Assembly (NCBI RefSeq): GCF_018417535.1
Contig: NZ_CP070977.1
Coordinates: 2,480,001-2,544,000 of the forward strand
Reading direction: 5' to 3'
From: Burkholderia pyrrocinia
GTDB taxonomy: Bacteria; Pseudomonadota; Gammaproteobacteria; Burkholderiales; Burkholderiaceae
DNA: 64,000 bases
Under the pieces are notes generated by a model that was not told the DNA's origin, ran no database searches, and worked only from the letters and a program-made list of their open reading frames with translations. A program made the position numbers and the translations under genes. Shown here in pieces: positions 48,890-63,404 of this stretch (within the stretch, counting starts at the first letter, position 1; each line of letters starts with the position of its first letter).

Positions 48890-49755
48890 GCCTGCTCCTT
48901 GCGGCCCGACCAGTCGCGCGCGAACTGCCACGCGACGCGTCCCGACCGCGAGCCGCGCTCGAGCGCCCATACGAGCGCGTCGCCGCGCGCGGACTCGATC
49001 TCCGCATCCGCGCAGCCGAAATGACGCAGCCAGTGCGCGACGATGCCGAGGTAGTCGTCCTGCTTGAACGGATAGAAGCTGACCCACAGGCCGAAGCGCT
49101 CCGACAGCGAGATCTTCTCCTCGACGACTTCGCCGGGGTGAATCTCGCCATCCGGAAGATGCTTGTACGACTCGTTGTCGCTCATGTACTCAGGCAGCAG
49201 ATGGCGGCGGTTCGACGTCGCGTAGATCAGCACGTTGTCCGACTGCGCGGCGATCGAGCCGTCGAGCGCGACCTTCAGCGCCTTGTAGCCCGATTCGCCT
49301 TCCTCGAACGACAGGTCGTCGCAAAACACGATGAACCGCTCGGGACGCTGCGAGATCAGCTCGACGATGTCGCCGAGATCGTGCAGGTCGTCCTTGTCGA
49401 CTTCGATCAGGCGCAGCCCGTCCTTCGCATATGCGTTCAGGCACGCCTTGATCAGCGACGACTTGCCGGTGCCGCGCGCGCCGGTCAGCAGCACGTTGTT
49501 GGCCGGCTTCTGCTGCACGAACTGCCGCGTGTTCTGTTCGATCAGCCCTTTCTGGCGATCGATGTTGTGCAGGTCGCCGAGCGTGATCGACGACACTGCC
49601 GGCACCGGCTGCAGGTAGCCGCGCCCCTGGCGCTTGCGCCAGCGGAACGCGTGCGCGGCGTTCCAGTCGACGGCCGCCGGCGCAGGCGGCAACACCCCCT
49701 CGAGACGGCCGAGCAGCGCTTCCGCGCGCGTCAGAAACTGTTCAAGCTTGTCCAT
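48886..49755 (-). CDS. DUF815-family P-loop ATPase
   Basis: This 289-residue AAA-like ATPase has Walker A TGARGTGKSS (91-100), Walker B RFIVFCDDLSFEEGE near 140-153, and a sensor-like IYATSNRRHLLPEYM. DUF815 members are widespread and mostly uncharacterised. It lies between argJ and the MutT-type gene and is coupled with the latter, a conserved neighbourhood near secA in beta-proteobacteria. Confidence 0.82.
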   Translation of the reverse strand: MDKLEQFLTRAEALLGRLEGVLPPAPAAVDWNAAHAFRWRKRQGRGYLQPVPAVSSITLGDLHNIDRQKGLIEQNTRQFVQQKPANNVLLTGARGTGKSSLIKACLNAYAKDGLRLIEVDKDDLHDLGDIVELISQRPERFIVFCDDLSFEEGESGYKALKVALDGSIAAQSDNVLIYATSNRRHLLPEYMSDNESYKHLPDGEIHPGEVVEEKISLSERFGLWVSFYPFKQDDYLGIVAHWLRHFGCADAEIESARGDALVWALERGSRSGRVAWQFARDWSGRKEQA

Positions 49756-49774
49756 GTCGTTCGAGCGCTCCCGA

Positions 49775-51016
49775 TCAGGAGCGGTAATCCGCGTTGATGC
49801 TCACGTAATCGTGCGACAGGTCGCACGTCCACACGGTGGCCTGCGCGTCGCCGCGGCCGAGCAGCACGCGGATCGTGATTTCGCTCTGCTTCATCACGCG
49901 CTGGCCGTCCTCTTCCTGGTAGGCCGGGTTGCGGCCGCCCGCCTTCGCGACGAGCACGTCGTCGAGATAGAGGTCGATCTTGCCGACGTCGAGGTCCGCG
50001 ACGCCCGCATAGCCGATCGCCGCGAGAATCCGGCCGAGGTTGGGGTCGGATGCGTAGAAGGCCGTCTTCACCAGCGGCGAATGGCCGATCGCGTACGCGA
50101 TCTGGCGGCATTCCGCGACGCTCTTGCCGCCTTCGACCTGCACCGTCATGAATTTCGTCGCGCCTTCGCCGTCGCGCACGATCAGTTGCGACAGCACCTG
50201 CGCGACTTCCGTCACCGCGTCGCGCAGCGCTGCATAGGCCGGCGAATCGGTCGACGTGATCGCGGGCAGCGTGCTCTTGCCCGACGCGATCAGGATGAAC
50301 GAATCGTTCGTCGACGTGTCGCCGTCGATCGTGATGCAGTTGAACGAGCGGTCGGCGACTTCCCTCACGAGCGTGTCGAGCACCGGCTGCGCGACGTTCG
50401 CGTCGAACGCGAGGAAGCCGAGCATCGTCGCCATGTTCGGCTTGATCATGCCGGCGCCCTTGCTGATGCCCGTCAGCGTGACCGTGTGGCCGTCGATCGT
50501 GACTTGGCGCGACGCGGCCTTCGGCAGCGTGTCGGTCGTCATGATCGCCTGCGCGGCGTCAAACCAGCTCCCGGCCTTGCGGTTCTCGAGCGCTGCCGGC
50601 AGGCCGGCCTTCAGGCGGTCGATCGGCAGCGGCTCGAGGATCACGCCGGTCGAGAACGGCAGCACCTGCGCCGGCTCGATACCCGCGAGGCGTGCGAGTT
50701 CCGTGCAGGTCTCGCGGGCGTTCACGAGGCCCGGCTCGCCGGTGCCCGCGTTCGCATTGCCCGTATTCACGACCAGTGCACGGATGCCCGCGCCGCCCGC
50801 GCGCACCTTCGCCAGATGCTCGCGGCAGACGGTGACCGGCGCGGCGCAAAAGCGGTTTTCGGTGAACACGCCCGCGACCGTCGCCCCTTCGTCGACGGAG
50901 ATCACCAGCACGTCCTTGCGATTCGGCTTGCGGATGTTCGCTTCCGCCCAGCCGAGCGTGACGCCGGCGACGGGATGCAGTTGGGCGGGATCGATCGACG
51001 GAAAATTGACAGCCAT
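49775..51016 (-). CDS. argJ: Glutamate N-acetyltransferase/ornithine acetyltransferase ArgJ
   Basis: ArgJ moves acetyl from acetylornithine to glutamate (and may use acetyl-CoA), closing the acetyl cycle of arginine synthesis. The 413-residue precursor contains the self-cleavage site [16 protein letters not shown], cut before nucleophile Thr197 to make alpha and beta chains. NTGNANAGTG near 84-93 is a family hallmark. Whether it is mono- or bifunctional cannot be read here. Confidence 0.95.
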   Translation of the reverse strand: MAVNFPSIDPAQLHPVAGVTLGWAEANIRKPNRKDVLVISVDEGATVAGVFTENRFCAAPVTVCREHLAKVRAGGAGIRALVVNTGNANAGTGEPGLVNARETCTELARLAGIEPAQVLPFSTGVILEPLPIDRLKAGLPAALENRKAGSWFDAAQAIMTTDTLPKAASRQVTIDGHTVTLTGISKGAGMIKPNMATMLGFLAFDANVAQPVLDTLVREVADRSFNCITIDGDTSTNDSFILIASGKSTLPAITSTDSPAYAALRDAVTEVAQVLSQLIVRDGEGATKFMTVQVEGGKSVAECRQIAYAIGHSPLVKTAFYASDPNLGRILAAIGYAGVADLDVGKIDLYLDDVLVAKAGGRNPAYQEEDGQRVMKQSEITIRVLLGRGDAQATVWTCDLSHDYVSINADYRS

Positions 51017-51160
51017 GGGGCACACCTGCCGGATGGAAAATGCCGGCACGCGCCGGCATCGATTGGAAGAACCGGCGGCCGCACGCGCGGGCCGCCGCAA
51101 CTCACATCACTCACTCGAAGCTGCGAACGAAGCGGCACGCGTGATGCGCGCCGCCGTCGA

Positions 51161-53959
<2,799 letters not shown>

Positions 53960-54215
53960 CGGATCGGATCCTGCGTCGCAGCACCGGCGCCCGGCGCGTA
54001 TTGCGCGCCCCGACGCCCGAGCCTCGGCGGCTTAGCGAATTAGTGGACTCAAACGGTGAATTTTAGCACGCGGGAACGCGTGCGCCCGTGTCTCGGCCGG
54101 ACGGCCATTGCGCGCCGACAGCCGGGCGGACGGGGCGAAAGCCGCCCGTGGGCAGGCTGGCGCGGGTACAATCGGCGTCAACGTCCGCGCGCGTGCGCGC
54201 CCGAAGAATGCCTCG

Positions 54216-54695
54216 ATGAACCGATTTTCCAAGCGTTTCGGCCCGCTCGCCGCGTATCGCCCGCAACCCGTGTCCGAAGTGCTCTGCCGCACCGACGCGT
54301 TCACGGCGCTGCGCGCCGGCGTCGAGCAGATCGCGTCGCTGCAGCGCGATCTGTCCGCGCTCCTGCCCGACTATCTTGCGAATCATGTCGAACCGGGCTT
54401 CATCAAGGACGGCACCCTGACCCTCTTTGCCGCACACAATGCGCTGGCTGCGCGGCTGCGGCAGGTCGAGCCGCGGCTGCTCGGCGATCTCCAGAAGCGC
54501 GGCTGGCCCGTCGCGACGCTGCGCGTGCGCGTGCGCCCGAAGGACGCACCGGAGCCGCCGCATGTGAAGCAGGCGCGGATGACCTCGGTCGGCGCCGCCG
54601 CATTGCGCGACCTCGCCGATCATCTCGAACCGTCGCCGCTACAGGCCGCGCTCGCGCGGATGGCGGCCCGGCACGGCGCGAAATCGCCGCGCTGA
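54216..54695 (+). CDS. DUF721 (DciA-like) protein
   Basis: This 159-residue protein is of the DUF721/DciA family; DciA proteins act with the replicative helicase DnaB in bacteria lacking DnaC. Visible are the central VEPGFIKDGTLTLFAAHNALAARL and the KQARMTSVGAAALRDLA tail. The position divergent from secA and next to lpxC is recurrent in the family. Start ATG 54216-54218. Role in helicase loading is inferred. Confidence 0.8.
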   Translation: MNRFSKRFGPLAAYRPQPVSEVLCRTDAFTALRAGVEQIASLQRDLSALLPDYLANHVEPGFIKDGTLTLFAAHNALAARLRQVEPRLLGDLQKRGWPVATLRVRVRPKDAPEPPHVKQARMTSVGAAALRDLADHLEPSPLQAALARMAARHGAKSPR

Positions 54696-54716
54696 GCGCG
54701 CCGCGGCGGCGTCCGG

Positions 54717-54754
54717 CCAACAAAAAAGCGGCCCGCAGGCCGCTTTTTTGTTGG
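54717..54754. terminator. Bidirectional terminator between the DUF721 gene and lpxC
   Basis: Perfect 17-bp inverted repeat (54717-54733 with 54738-54754) with loop CGCA, including six As on one side and six Ts on the other. It ends both convergent genes. Confidence 0.9.
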
Positions 54755-54771
54755 CTGGTGCCGAACGCCGG

Positions 54772-55689
54772 TCAGGCGAAGGCCGTCTGCGCGTCGAACG
54801 CGAAGCCGCTCGGCGCGGCCTGCGGATCGTCGAACGTGACGATCTCGTAGGCGTCTTCGTGCGCGAGCAGCTCGCGCAGCAGCGCGTTGTTCAGCCCGTG
54901 CCCCGACTTGTACGCGGTGTACGACGCCAGCAGCGGATGGCCGACCACGTACAGGTCGCCGATCGCGTCGAGCATCTTGTGCTTCACGAACTCGTCGTCG
55001 TAGCGCAGCCCGTCGTTGTTCAGGATCCGGTACTCGTCGAGCACGATCGCGTTGTCCATGCTGCCGCCGCGCGCCAGGCCCAGCTCGCGCAGCATCTCGG
55101 CTTCGTGCGCGAAGCCGAACGTGCGCGCACGCGCGATCTCACGCACGTACGACGTATTCGCGAAATCAACCTCGAGCTCCTGGCCGGTCTTGTCGACGGC
55201 CGGGTGGCGGAAGTCGATCGAGAACTTCAGCTTGAAGCCGAAATACGGATCGAGACGCGCGAACTTGTCGCCGTCGCGGATTTCAACCGGCTTCGTCACC
55301 TTGATGAAGCGCTTCGGCGCGTTCTGCTCCTCGATGCCGGCGGACTGGATCAGGAACACGAAGGTCGCCGCGCTGCCGTCCATGATCGGGATTTCCTCGG
55401 CCGTCACGTCGACATAGAGGTTGTCGATGCCGAGGCCGGCGCACGCCGACATCAGGTGCTCGACCGTCGACACGCGCGCGCCATCCTTCTGCAGCACCGA
55501 CGCGAGCCGCGTGTCGCCGATCGACATCGCCGATGCGGGAATGTCGACGGGCGTCGGCAGGTCAATGCGCGAGAAGACGATGCCCGTGCCCGGCGCGGCC
55601 GGACGGAGCGTCAGTTCGATCTTGCGGCCCGAGTGGAGACCGATACCCACGGTCTTCACGATCGATTTGATGGTGCGCTGCTTCAGCAT
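54772..55689 (-). CDS. lpxC: UDP-3-O-acyl-N-acetylglucosamine deacetylase
   Basis: LpxC is the committed zinc enzyme of lipid A synthesis and the target of FtsH turnover. The 305-residue protein starts [21 protein letters not shown], with zinc ligands His78 (STVEHLMSA), His237 and Asp241 (HKMLDAIGD) and the catalytic His264 (SGHGLNN). Start ATG 55687-55689. It is downstream of the dcw cluster with a peroxiredoxin gene between. Confidence 0.97.
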   Translation of the reverse strand: MLKQRTIKSIVKTVGIGLHSGRKIELTLRPAAPGTGIVFSRIDLPTPVDIPASAMSIGDTRLASVLQKDGARVSTVEHLMSACAGLGIDNLYVDVTAEEIPIMDGSAATFVFLIQSAGIEEQNAPKRFIKVTKPVEIRDGDKFARLDPYFGFKLKFSIDFRHPAVDKTGQELEVDFANTSYVREIARARTFGFAHEAEMLRELGLARGGSMDNAIVLDEYRILNNDGLRYDDEFVKHKMLDAIGDLYVVGHPLLASYTAYKSGHGLNNALLRELLAHEDAYEIVTFDDPQAAPSGFAFDAQTAFA

Positions 55690-55744
55690 GGTGTTCTTCG
55701 TCTTGATTGAAGATATCAATCAGGAGTTATATTCGATAGACGAG

Positions 55745-55750
55745 ATTATA
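55745..55750 (-). promoter_or_regulatory. Possible -10 of an lpxC promoter
   Basis: TATAAT on the minus strand (55745-55750) lies in an AT-rich gap 56 bp upstream of lpxC. No good -35 is seen at 16-18 bp. Confidence 0.4.
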
Positions 55751-55929
55751 GCGTAATTCCCTATTCAACGCTGTTTGAAACTGCGTATCAATCTGTTTCG
55801 ACAGTTTACCCGCGCCGATACGGGACGGGCCAATGCCCGGAACGGAGGCGTTTCCGGTCATCGGCCCGTGTTACAACTGCCCTGAGGCCGGTGAGCAGCG
55901 TTGCCGGCAGGCAACGGCGCACCGCACGA

Positions 55930-56436
55930 TCAGGACGTCAACGTCGCGAGAACACTCGCCGCATCGCTCACTTCGAATTTGCCCGGCGCCTCGACGGCCA
56001 GCGTCTTGACCACACCGCCGTCAATCACCATCGCGTAGCGCAGGGAACGAATTCCCATGCCACGCGCGGACAAATCCTGCGTCAGCCCCAGCGCATGAGT
56101 GAAAGCCGCGCTGCCGTCCGCCATCATGCGCACCTTGCCCGCGGTGTGCAGATCACGTCCCCATGCGCCCATCACGAATGCGTCATTGACGGACACGCAC
56201 CAGATCTCGTCGATACCCGCCGAGCGCAGTTGCTCAGCGTGTTCGACGTAGCCCGGCACATGCTGCGCCGAGCAGGTCGGCGTGAAAGCGCCCGGCAATC
56301 CGAAGATCACCACCCGCTTTCCCGCGACCTGGTCGCGCACGCTGAAGGCATTCGGCCCCAGCGTGCAGCCTTCGCGCGCGTCGTCGATGAACTCGAACAA
56401 CTGCGCGTCGGGCAGCGCGTCGCCCACTTGAATCAT
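55930..56436 (-). CDS. Prx5/AhpC-TSA type peroxiredoxin
   Basis: This 168-residue peroxiredoxin begins MIQVGDALPDAQLFEF, with the peroxidatic Cys55 in GAFTPTCSAQHVPGY, the Prx5-type signature. A second Cys (residue 24) may resolve the disulfide, or glutathione/thioredoxin may. It is inserted between lpxC and ftsZ, an unusual place in the dcw cluster compared with E. coli. Stop at 55930. Confidence 0.9.
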   Translation of the reverse strand: MIQVGDALPDAQLFEFIDDAREGCTLGPNAFSVRDQVAGKRVVIFGLPGAFTPTCSAQHVPGYVEHAEQLRSAGIDEIWCVSVNDAFVMGAWGRDLHTAGKVRMMADGSAAFTHALGLTQDLSARGMGIRSLRYAMVIDGGVVKTLAVEAPGKFEVSDAASVLATLTS

Positions 56437-56624
56437 GGCTGGTCCCTCATAGCGATACGGTTTTTCAGCGTGTTGCGGACAGCACGGCCCATCCCGCCCC
56501 GCCGAAGCGAAGAGGGCACGTTTCCCGGCCCGGCGTCGCATCCGACGCGGCCTGTCGTGGTCCGCAGCATCCGTCACGCCGGCGATACCGCGGCGATTCC
56601 GCCGCGGCTTCGCCTGTGTTTGCG

Positions 56625-57821
56625 TCAGTCAGCCTGCTTGCGCAGGAAAGCCGGGATGTCGTACGTGTCGACCCCCTTCTCCTGCAGCGCCTGCACGTGC
56701 GATGCCGCGGTTTCGCGCGAGTTGCGCCACACCGCCGGCGTATCGAGCGCGCCGTAGTCGGCCGTGCTGACGTGATGCGGCTGCGCATAGCCATGCGACA
56801 CCGCGCTGACCGGCTGGTTGTCCGTACCCGTGCGCAGCAGCGTCATCGGAGCCGATTGCTGCTTCTTCGCCGCACGGCCCAGACCCGTCGCCACGACCGT
56901 CACGCGCAACGCGTCGCCCATCGCGTCGTCGTACACCGCACCGAAGATCACCGTGGCATCTTCCGCCGCGTAGCTCTTGATCGTGTTCATCACTTCGCGC
57001 GTTTCCGACAGGCGCAGCGAACGGCTCGACGTGATGTTGACCAGCACGCCGCGCGCACCCGACAGATCGACGCCTTCGAGCAGCGGGCTCGCCACGGCCT
57101 GTTCCGCCGCGAGGCGTGCGCGATCGACGCCGGCGACCGTCGCCGTGCCCATCATCGCCTTGCCCTGCTCGCCCATCACCGTCTTCACGTCTTCGAAGTC
57201 GACGTTCACGAGGCCATCGACGTTGATGATTTCAGCGATGCCTGCGACTGCGTTGTTCAACACGTCGTCCGCGCACTGGAAGCACTTGTCCATCTCGGCG
57301 TCGTCGCCCATCACGTCGAACAGCTTGTCGTTCAGCACGACGATCAGCGAGTCGACGTGATCCTCCAGTTGCTGCGAACCTGCTTCGGCGACGCGCATGC
57401 GCTTGCCGCCTTCGAACTCGAACGGCTTGCTGACGACACCGACCGTCAGGATGCCCATCTCCTTCGCGATCTGCGCGACCACCGGCGCCGCGCCCGTGCC
57501 CGTACCGCCGCCCATGCCGGCCGTGATGAACACCATGTGCGCGCCGCGCAGTGCGTCGGCGATGCGCTCACGCGCTTCTTCCGCTGCCGCACGGCCCATT
57601 TCCGGCTTCGCACCGGCGCCGAGGCCCGTGTTGCCAAGCTGGATCACCGACGATGCACGCGAACGCGACAGCGCCTGGGCGTCCGTGTTCATCACGATGA
57701 AGTCGACGCCCTGCACGCCGCGGTTGATCATGTGCTGGACGGCATTGCCGCCAGCGCCGCCAACGCCGACCACCTTGATGATGGTGCCGTTGGTCTCGGT
57801 TTCCAGCATTTCGAATTCCAT
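56625..57821 (-). CDS. ftsZ: Cell division GTPase FtsZ
   Basis: FtsZ is the tubulin homologue that forms the Z ring. The 398-residue protein has the GTP motif GGGTGTG at residues 104-110, NTDAQAL near 45-51 and a C-terminal peptide YDIPAFLRKQAD that binds FtsA and other partners. ZapD, its regulator, is encoded at 47.4 kb. It follows ftsA by 111 bp. Confidence 0.98.
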   Translation of the reverse strand: MEFEMLETETNGTIIKVVGVGGAGGNAVQHMINRGVQGVDFIVMNTDAQALSRSRASSVIQLGNTGLGAGAKPEMGRAAAEEARERIADALRGAHMVFITAGMGGGTGTGAAPVVAQIAKEMGILTVGVVSKPFEFEGGKRMRVAEAGSQQLEDHVDSLIVVLNDKLFDVMGDDAEMDKCFQCADDVLNNAVAGIAEIINVDGLVNVDFEDVKTVMGEQGKAMMGTATVAGVDRARLAAEQAVASPLLEGVDLSGARGVLVNITSSRSLRLSETREVMNTIKSYAAEDATVIFGAVYDDAMGDALRVTVVATGLGRAAKKQQSAPMTLLRTGTDNQPVSAVSHGYAQPHHVSTADYGALDTPAVWRNSRETAASHVQALQEKGVDTYDIPAFLRKQAD

Positions 57822-57932
57822 GTTGCCTCCGTCAAGAGAAAGACTGCTAATCGGCCGTTATTCGGCAGGAGATCGGGCAACCCCCTGTCGCGCGCCAGCC
57901 GCCGGCACCAGCGCGAATTTCGATTCGGTTCG

Positions 57933-59165
57933 TCAAAAGTTGCTCAGGAACCATTCCTTCATCCGCGAGAACACCTGCCCCGCGTTGCCGGACTGCACGG
58001 CGACCTTGCGGCCGCGCATGCGCTGAGCACTGCCTTCGACGAGCAGCCCCATCGCCGTCGAGTAGCGCGGATTGCGCACGACGTCGGAGAGGCCGCCTGC
58101 ATACTCCGGCGCGCCGATGCGCACCGGTTTCAGGAAAATGTCTTCGCCGAGCTCGACCATGCCCGGCATCATCGCGGCACCGCCGGTAATGACCACGCCG
58201 GAGCTCAGCAGTTCTTCATAACCCGACTCGCGCACGACCTGCTGCACGAGCGAGAACAGTTCCTCGACGCGCGGCTCGATCACGGCCGCGAGCGCCTGGC
58301 GCGACAGCGTGCGCGGGCCGCGTTCGCCGAGGCCCGGCACTTCGACCATCTCGTCCGGATCGGCGAGCGCCTGCTTCGCGATCCCGTAGCCGACCTTGAT
58401 GTCTTCCGCATCCGGCGTCGGCGTGCGCAGCGCCATCGCGATGTCGCTCGTGATCTGGTCGCCGGCGATCGGAATCACCGCGGTGTGGCGGATCGCGCCT
58501 TCGGCGAAGATCGCGATGTCCGTCGTGCCGCCGCCGACGTCGACCAGCACCACGCCGAGATCCTTCTCGTCTTCCGTCAGCACGGCCAGCGACGACGCGA
58601 GCGGCTGCAGGATCAGGTCGTTCACTTCCAGCCCGCAGCGGCGCACGCACTTGACGATGTTCTGCGCGGCGCTCACCGCGCCCGTCACGATGTGCACCTT
58701 CACCTCGAGGCGGATGCCGCTCATCCCGATCGGCTCGCGCACGTCTTCCTGGCCGTCGATGATGAATTCCTGCGTGAGGATGTGCAGCACCTGCTGGTCG
58801 GTCGGGATGTTGATCGCCTTCGCGGTCTCGATCACCCGTGCGACGTCGGTCTGCGTGACTTCCTTGTCCTTGATCGCGACCATCCCGCTCGAGTTGAAGC
58901 TGCGGATGTGGCTGCCCGCGATCCCCGTGAACACGTTGGTGATCTTGCAGTCGGCCATCAGCTCGGCTTCCTCGAGCGCGCGCTGGATCGACTGCACGGT
59001 GGCCTCGATGTTGACCACCACACCTTTCTTCAGACCCTTCGACTCGCTCTGGCCGAGACCGATCACCTCGTAGTGACCCTCGCCCTTCAGCTCCGCGACG
59101 ATGGCCACCACCTTCGACGTGCCGATGTCGAGGGAAACCAGCAGATCCTTGTAGTCTTTGCTCAT
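57933..59165 (-). CDS. ftsA: Cell division protein FtsA
   Basis: FtsA is the actin-like membrane anchor of FtsZ. The 410-residue protein begins KDYKDLLVSLDIGTSKVVAI (phosphate 1), contains LGVVLVDVGGGTTDIAIF (phosphate 2) and ends with an amphipathic helix (MKEWFLSNF). It has the SHS2 1C domain between. It is downstream of ftsQ by 26 bp. Confidence 0.97.
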   Translation of the reverse strand: MSKDYKDLLVSLDIGTSKVVAIVAELKGEGHYEVIGLGQSESKGLKKGVVVNIEATVQSIQRALEEAELMADCKITNVFTGIAGSHIRSFNSSGMVAIKDKEVTQTDVARVIETAKAINIPTDQQVLHILTQEFIIDGQEDVREPIGMSGIRLEVKVHIVTGAVSAAQNIVKCVRRCGLEVNDLILQPLASSLAVLTEDEKDLGVVLVDVGGGTTDIAIFAEGAIRHTAVIPIAGDQITSDIAMALRTPTPDAEDIKVGYGIAKQALADPDEMVEVPGLGERGPRTLSRQALAAVIEPRVEELFSLVQQVVRESGYEELLSSGVVITGGAAMMPGMVELGEDIFLKPVRIGAPEYAGGLSDVVRNPRYSTAMGLLVEGSAQRMRGRKVAVQSGNAGQVFSRMKEWFLSNF

Positions 59166-59191
59166 AAAGTGCTCTTGCGTGTGATCTCTCG

Positions 59192-59944
59192 TTACTTCTT
59201 GCGCTTGTCGGTATCGGTCAGGAACCGCATGCCTGCCGCGCGAATCGCGAATCCGTTCGGATAGCGCAGGTCCGCGTACTCGATGTCGTTGCCCCAGCGC
59301 TCCGTGACGACCGGCCAGGCTGCGACGAGGCGCTGGCTCCGGTCATGCAGCGATTCGCTGTTGCGCTCCTTGCCCAGCTCGACCTGCATGCCGTTCGACA
59401 GCTTCACCGTCCACGCGTACCGCGCCGACAGCGTCACTTCTTCCGGCGCCGCCTTCAGCGGCGCAAACCATTTCCCGAAGTCGCGATACCGCGTGACGAC
59501 TTCCTTCGCACTGCCCTCCGGGCCGTCGAACGCCGGCAACGCCTGATCCAGCTCGCCCTGGTTCGCGGTGAACAGCTCGCCGTCGACGCTCACGAGCTGG
59601 TCGCTGCCCCAGGTCCCGAGCGGTTTGTACTCCTCGAGCGTGACAGCCAGCGCATTCGGCCACACCCGGCGCACGCTCGCGTGCCGCACCCACGGCATCT
59701 GCTCGAACGCGGCACGCGCCGTATCGAGATCGACCGTGAAGAAATTGCCCTTCAGCCGGCCGACCACGCCCGCGCGCACCGTCGGCGAATTGATGTGCTC
59801 GGTGTCGCCGTCGATCCGGATTTCCCGCAGCGCGAACGTCGGGCGCTGGATCAGCCAGTAGCAGCCGGCCGCCGCCAACACGAGCAGCAGCAGCGCGTAC
59901 AGCGCGCTGGCGGCAAGGTTGAGTTGGCGAACGTTGTTCCACAT
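59192..59944 (-). CDS. ftsQ: Cell division protein FtsQ
   Basis: FtsQ is a bitopic divisome protein joining FtsB and FtsL. The 250-residue protein has one membrane segment (LALLLLVLAAAGCYW region, about residues 12-31), then a POTRA domain (FALREIRIDGD) and the FtsQ beta domain. It precedes ftsA and follows ddl by 19 bp. Confidence 0.93.
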   Translation of the reverse strand: MWNNVRQLNLAASALYALLLLVLAAAGCYWLIQRPTFALREIRIDGDTEHINSPTVRAGVVGRLKGNFFTVDLDTARAAFEQMPWVRHASVRRVWPNALAVTLEEYKPLGTWGSDQLVSVDGELFTANQGELDQALPAFDGPEGSAKEVVTRYRDFGKWFAPLKAAPEEVTLSARYAWTVKLSNGMQVELGKERNSESLHDRSQRLVAAWPVVTERWGNDIEYADLRYPNGFAIRAAGMRFLTDTDKRKK

Positions 59945-59963
59945 ACGTCGTTCCGTTCCTGCG

Positions 59964-60905
59964 TCAGTCGTTGAGCGTGAGCGACAGCACCTTCACGACC
60001 AGCTCCGAATAGCTGATGCCGACCGCACGCGCGGCCTTCGGCGGCAGCGAGTGGTCGGTCATCCCGGGGGCCGTGTTCACTTCCAGGAAATACGCATTGC
60101 CGGCCGCGTCGAGCATGAAATCCGCGCGGCCCCAGTCGGTGCAGCCGAGCACGTCGAACGCGCGGCGCGCGATGCGCTTCAGTTCCGCTTCCTGCTCGGC
60201 CGGCAGGCCGCACGGAATCAGGTATTGCGTATCGTCGGCGACGTATTTCGCGTGATAGTCGTAGAACTCGCCCGCCGGCACGATCTTGATCAGCGGCAGG
60301 TCGAGATCGCCGGCGATGCATGCGGTGTATTCGCCGCCGCCTTCGATGCTCTTCTCGACGATCACGATCTTGTCGTGCGTCGCGGCTTCCGACAGTGCGG
60401 CCGGCAACGCGTCGGCCGTCTTCACCTTCAGCACCGCGACGCTCGAACCTTCGCTCGCCGGCTTCACGAACAGCGGCAGGCCGAGCTTCGCGACGATGTC
60501 GGTCGCGCGCGCCGCGAGGTCGTCGCCGCGCATCACCGTCTCGAACGGCGGCGTCGGCACGCCCGTCTGCTGCCACACGAGCTTCGTGCGGAACTTGTCG
60601 AGGCCGAGCGCCGACCCGAGCACGCCGCTGCCCGTGTAGCGGATCCCGTAGAAATCGAGCGCGCCCTGGATCTGGCCGTTCTCGCCGTAGCCGCCGTGCA
60701 GCGCGATGAACGCGCGCTCGAAGCCCTCGTCCTTGAGCGCCGCCAGCGGACGCTCGGCCGGGTCGAACGGATGGGCGTCAATGCCCGCATCGCGCAGGCC
60801 CTGCAGCACGAGCCGGCCCGAGGTGAGCGACACCTCGCGCTCGGCGGATTCGCCGCCGAACAACACCGCCACCTTGCCGAAACGTTTCGGATCGATCCCG
60901 CTCAT
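59964..60905 (-). CDS. ddl: D-alanine-D-alanine ligase
   Basis: Ddl makes the D-Ala-D-Ala dipeptide of peptidoglycan. The 313-residue ATP-grasp protein has [19 protein letters not shown] near 12-30, [28 protein letters not shown] and [14 protein letters not shown]. The 1-bp gap after murC indicates coupled translation. The dcw-linked copy corresponds to ddlB of E. coli. Confidence 0.96.
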   Translation of the reverse strand: MSGIDPKRFGKVAVLFGGESAEREVSLTSGRLVLQGLRDAGIDAHPFDPAERPLAALKDEGFERAFIALHGGYGENGQIQGALDFYGIRYTGSGVLGSALGLDKFRTKLVWQQTGVPTPPFETVMRGDDLAARATDIVAKLGLPLFVKPASEGSSVAVLKVKTADALPAALSEAATHDKIVIVEKSIEGGGEYTACIAGDLDLPLIKIVPAGEFYDYHAKYVADDTQYLIPCGLPAEQEAELKRIARRAFDVLGCTDWGRADFMLDAAGNAYFLEVNTAPGMTDHSLPPKAARAVGISYSELVVKVLSLTLND

Positions 60906-60906
60906 G

Positions 60907-62300
<1,394 letters not shown>

Positions 62301-62304
<4 letters not shown>

Positions 62305-63404
62305 TGCAATGTTTCCAGGTTCGCGCCGGCCGCCTTCGCGCACACGCGCGCGACTTCGTCGGTGGCCTCGGGCTTCGCCAGCGAGCGCGAACGTTCCGCC
62401 ATGCTCGCGAGCGATGCCCGCGACTGGCCGCGCAGCCAGTCGGCGAGCAGTTCCGCCGACAGGTCGCGTTGTTGCACCAGCACCGCCGCGCCCGCATCGG
62501 CGAGGAACGCGGCGTTGGTCGTCTGGTGATCGTCGACCGCGTACGGGAACGGCACGAACAGCGCCGCCACGCCCACCGCCGCGATCTCCGACACCGTCAT
62601 CGCGCCCGACCGGCAGATCACGAGATCCGCCGCCGCATACGCGGCCGCCATGTCGTCGATGAACGGCACGAGCCGCACGTCTTCGCCGGCCGCGAAACCG
62701 GCCGCTTCGTAATTCGCCTTCAGCGCGTCGATATGCTTCGCGCCGGCCTGGTGCACGACGCGCGGGCGTTCGCCCGGCGCCAGCATCGCCAGCGCGCGCG
62801 GCACGACTTCGTTCAGCGCGGCCGCGCCGAGGCTGCCGCCGACGACCAGCACGTTCAGCGGGCCGCCGCGCGATGCATAGCGTGCTTTGGGCGCTTCCGT
62901 GCGCGCAAGTTCCGCGCGAATCGGGTTGCCCGTCCATTCCGCGTGCGGCAGTGCGCCCGGGAACGCGACGAGCACGCGTTTCGCGAATTTCGCGAGCACC
63001 TTGTTCGTCAGGCCTGCGATCGAATTCTGTTCGTGCAGCACGAGCGGACGCCCCGACAGCGCGGCCATCACGCCCGCCGGGAACGTGATGTAGCCGCCCA
63101 TCCCGAGCACGACGTCCGGTCGCACGCGGCGCAGCGCGCCGAGGCTCTGCCAGCACGCGCGCAGCAGGTTGAACGGCAGCGTCAGCTTGGTCTTCAGGCC
63201 CTTGCCGCGCAGCCCGCCGAACCGCACGTATTCCATCGGAATGCCGTGCTTCGGCACGAGCGTCGCTTCCATCCCGGCCGGATTGCCGAGCCATACGACG
63301 CGCCAGCCCGCCGCTTCCATCCGGTGCGCGACCGCGAGCCCCGGGAACACGTGGCCCCCGGTGCCGCCTGCCATCACCATCAGCGTGCGTCGCGAGGAGG
63401 TCAT
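62301..63404 (-). CDS. murG: Undecaprenyldiphospho-muramoylpentapeptide beta-N-acetylglucosaminyltransferase
   Basis: MurG transfers GlcNAc to lipid I, making lipid II at the inner face of the membrane. The 367-residue GT28 protein has [14 protein letters not shown] near residues 13-26, [11 protein letters not shown] and the donor-site SGAMTVSE. Both ends overlap neighbours by 4 bp (ftsW ATGA at 63401-63404, murC at 62301-62304). Confidence 0.96.
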
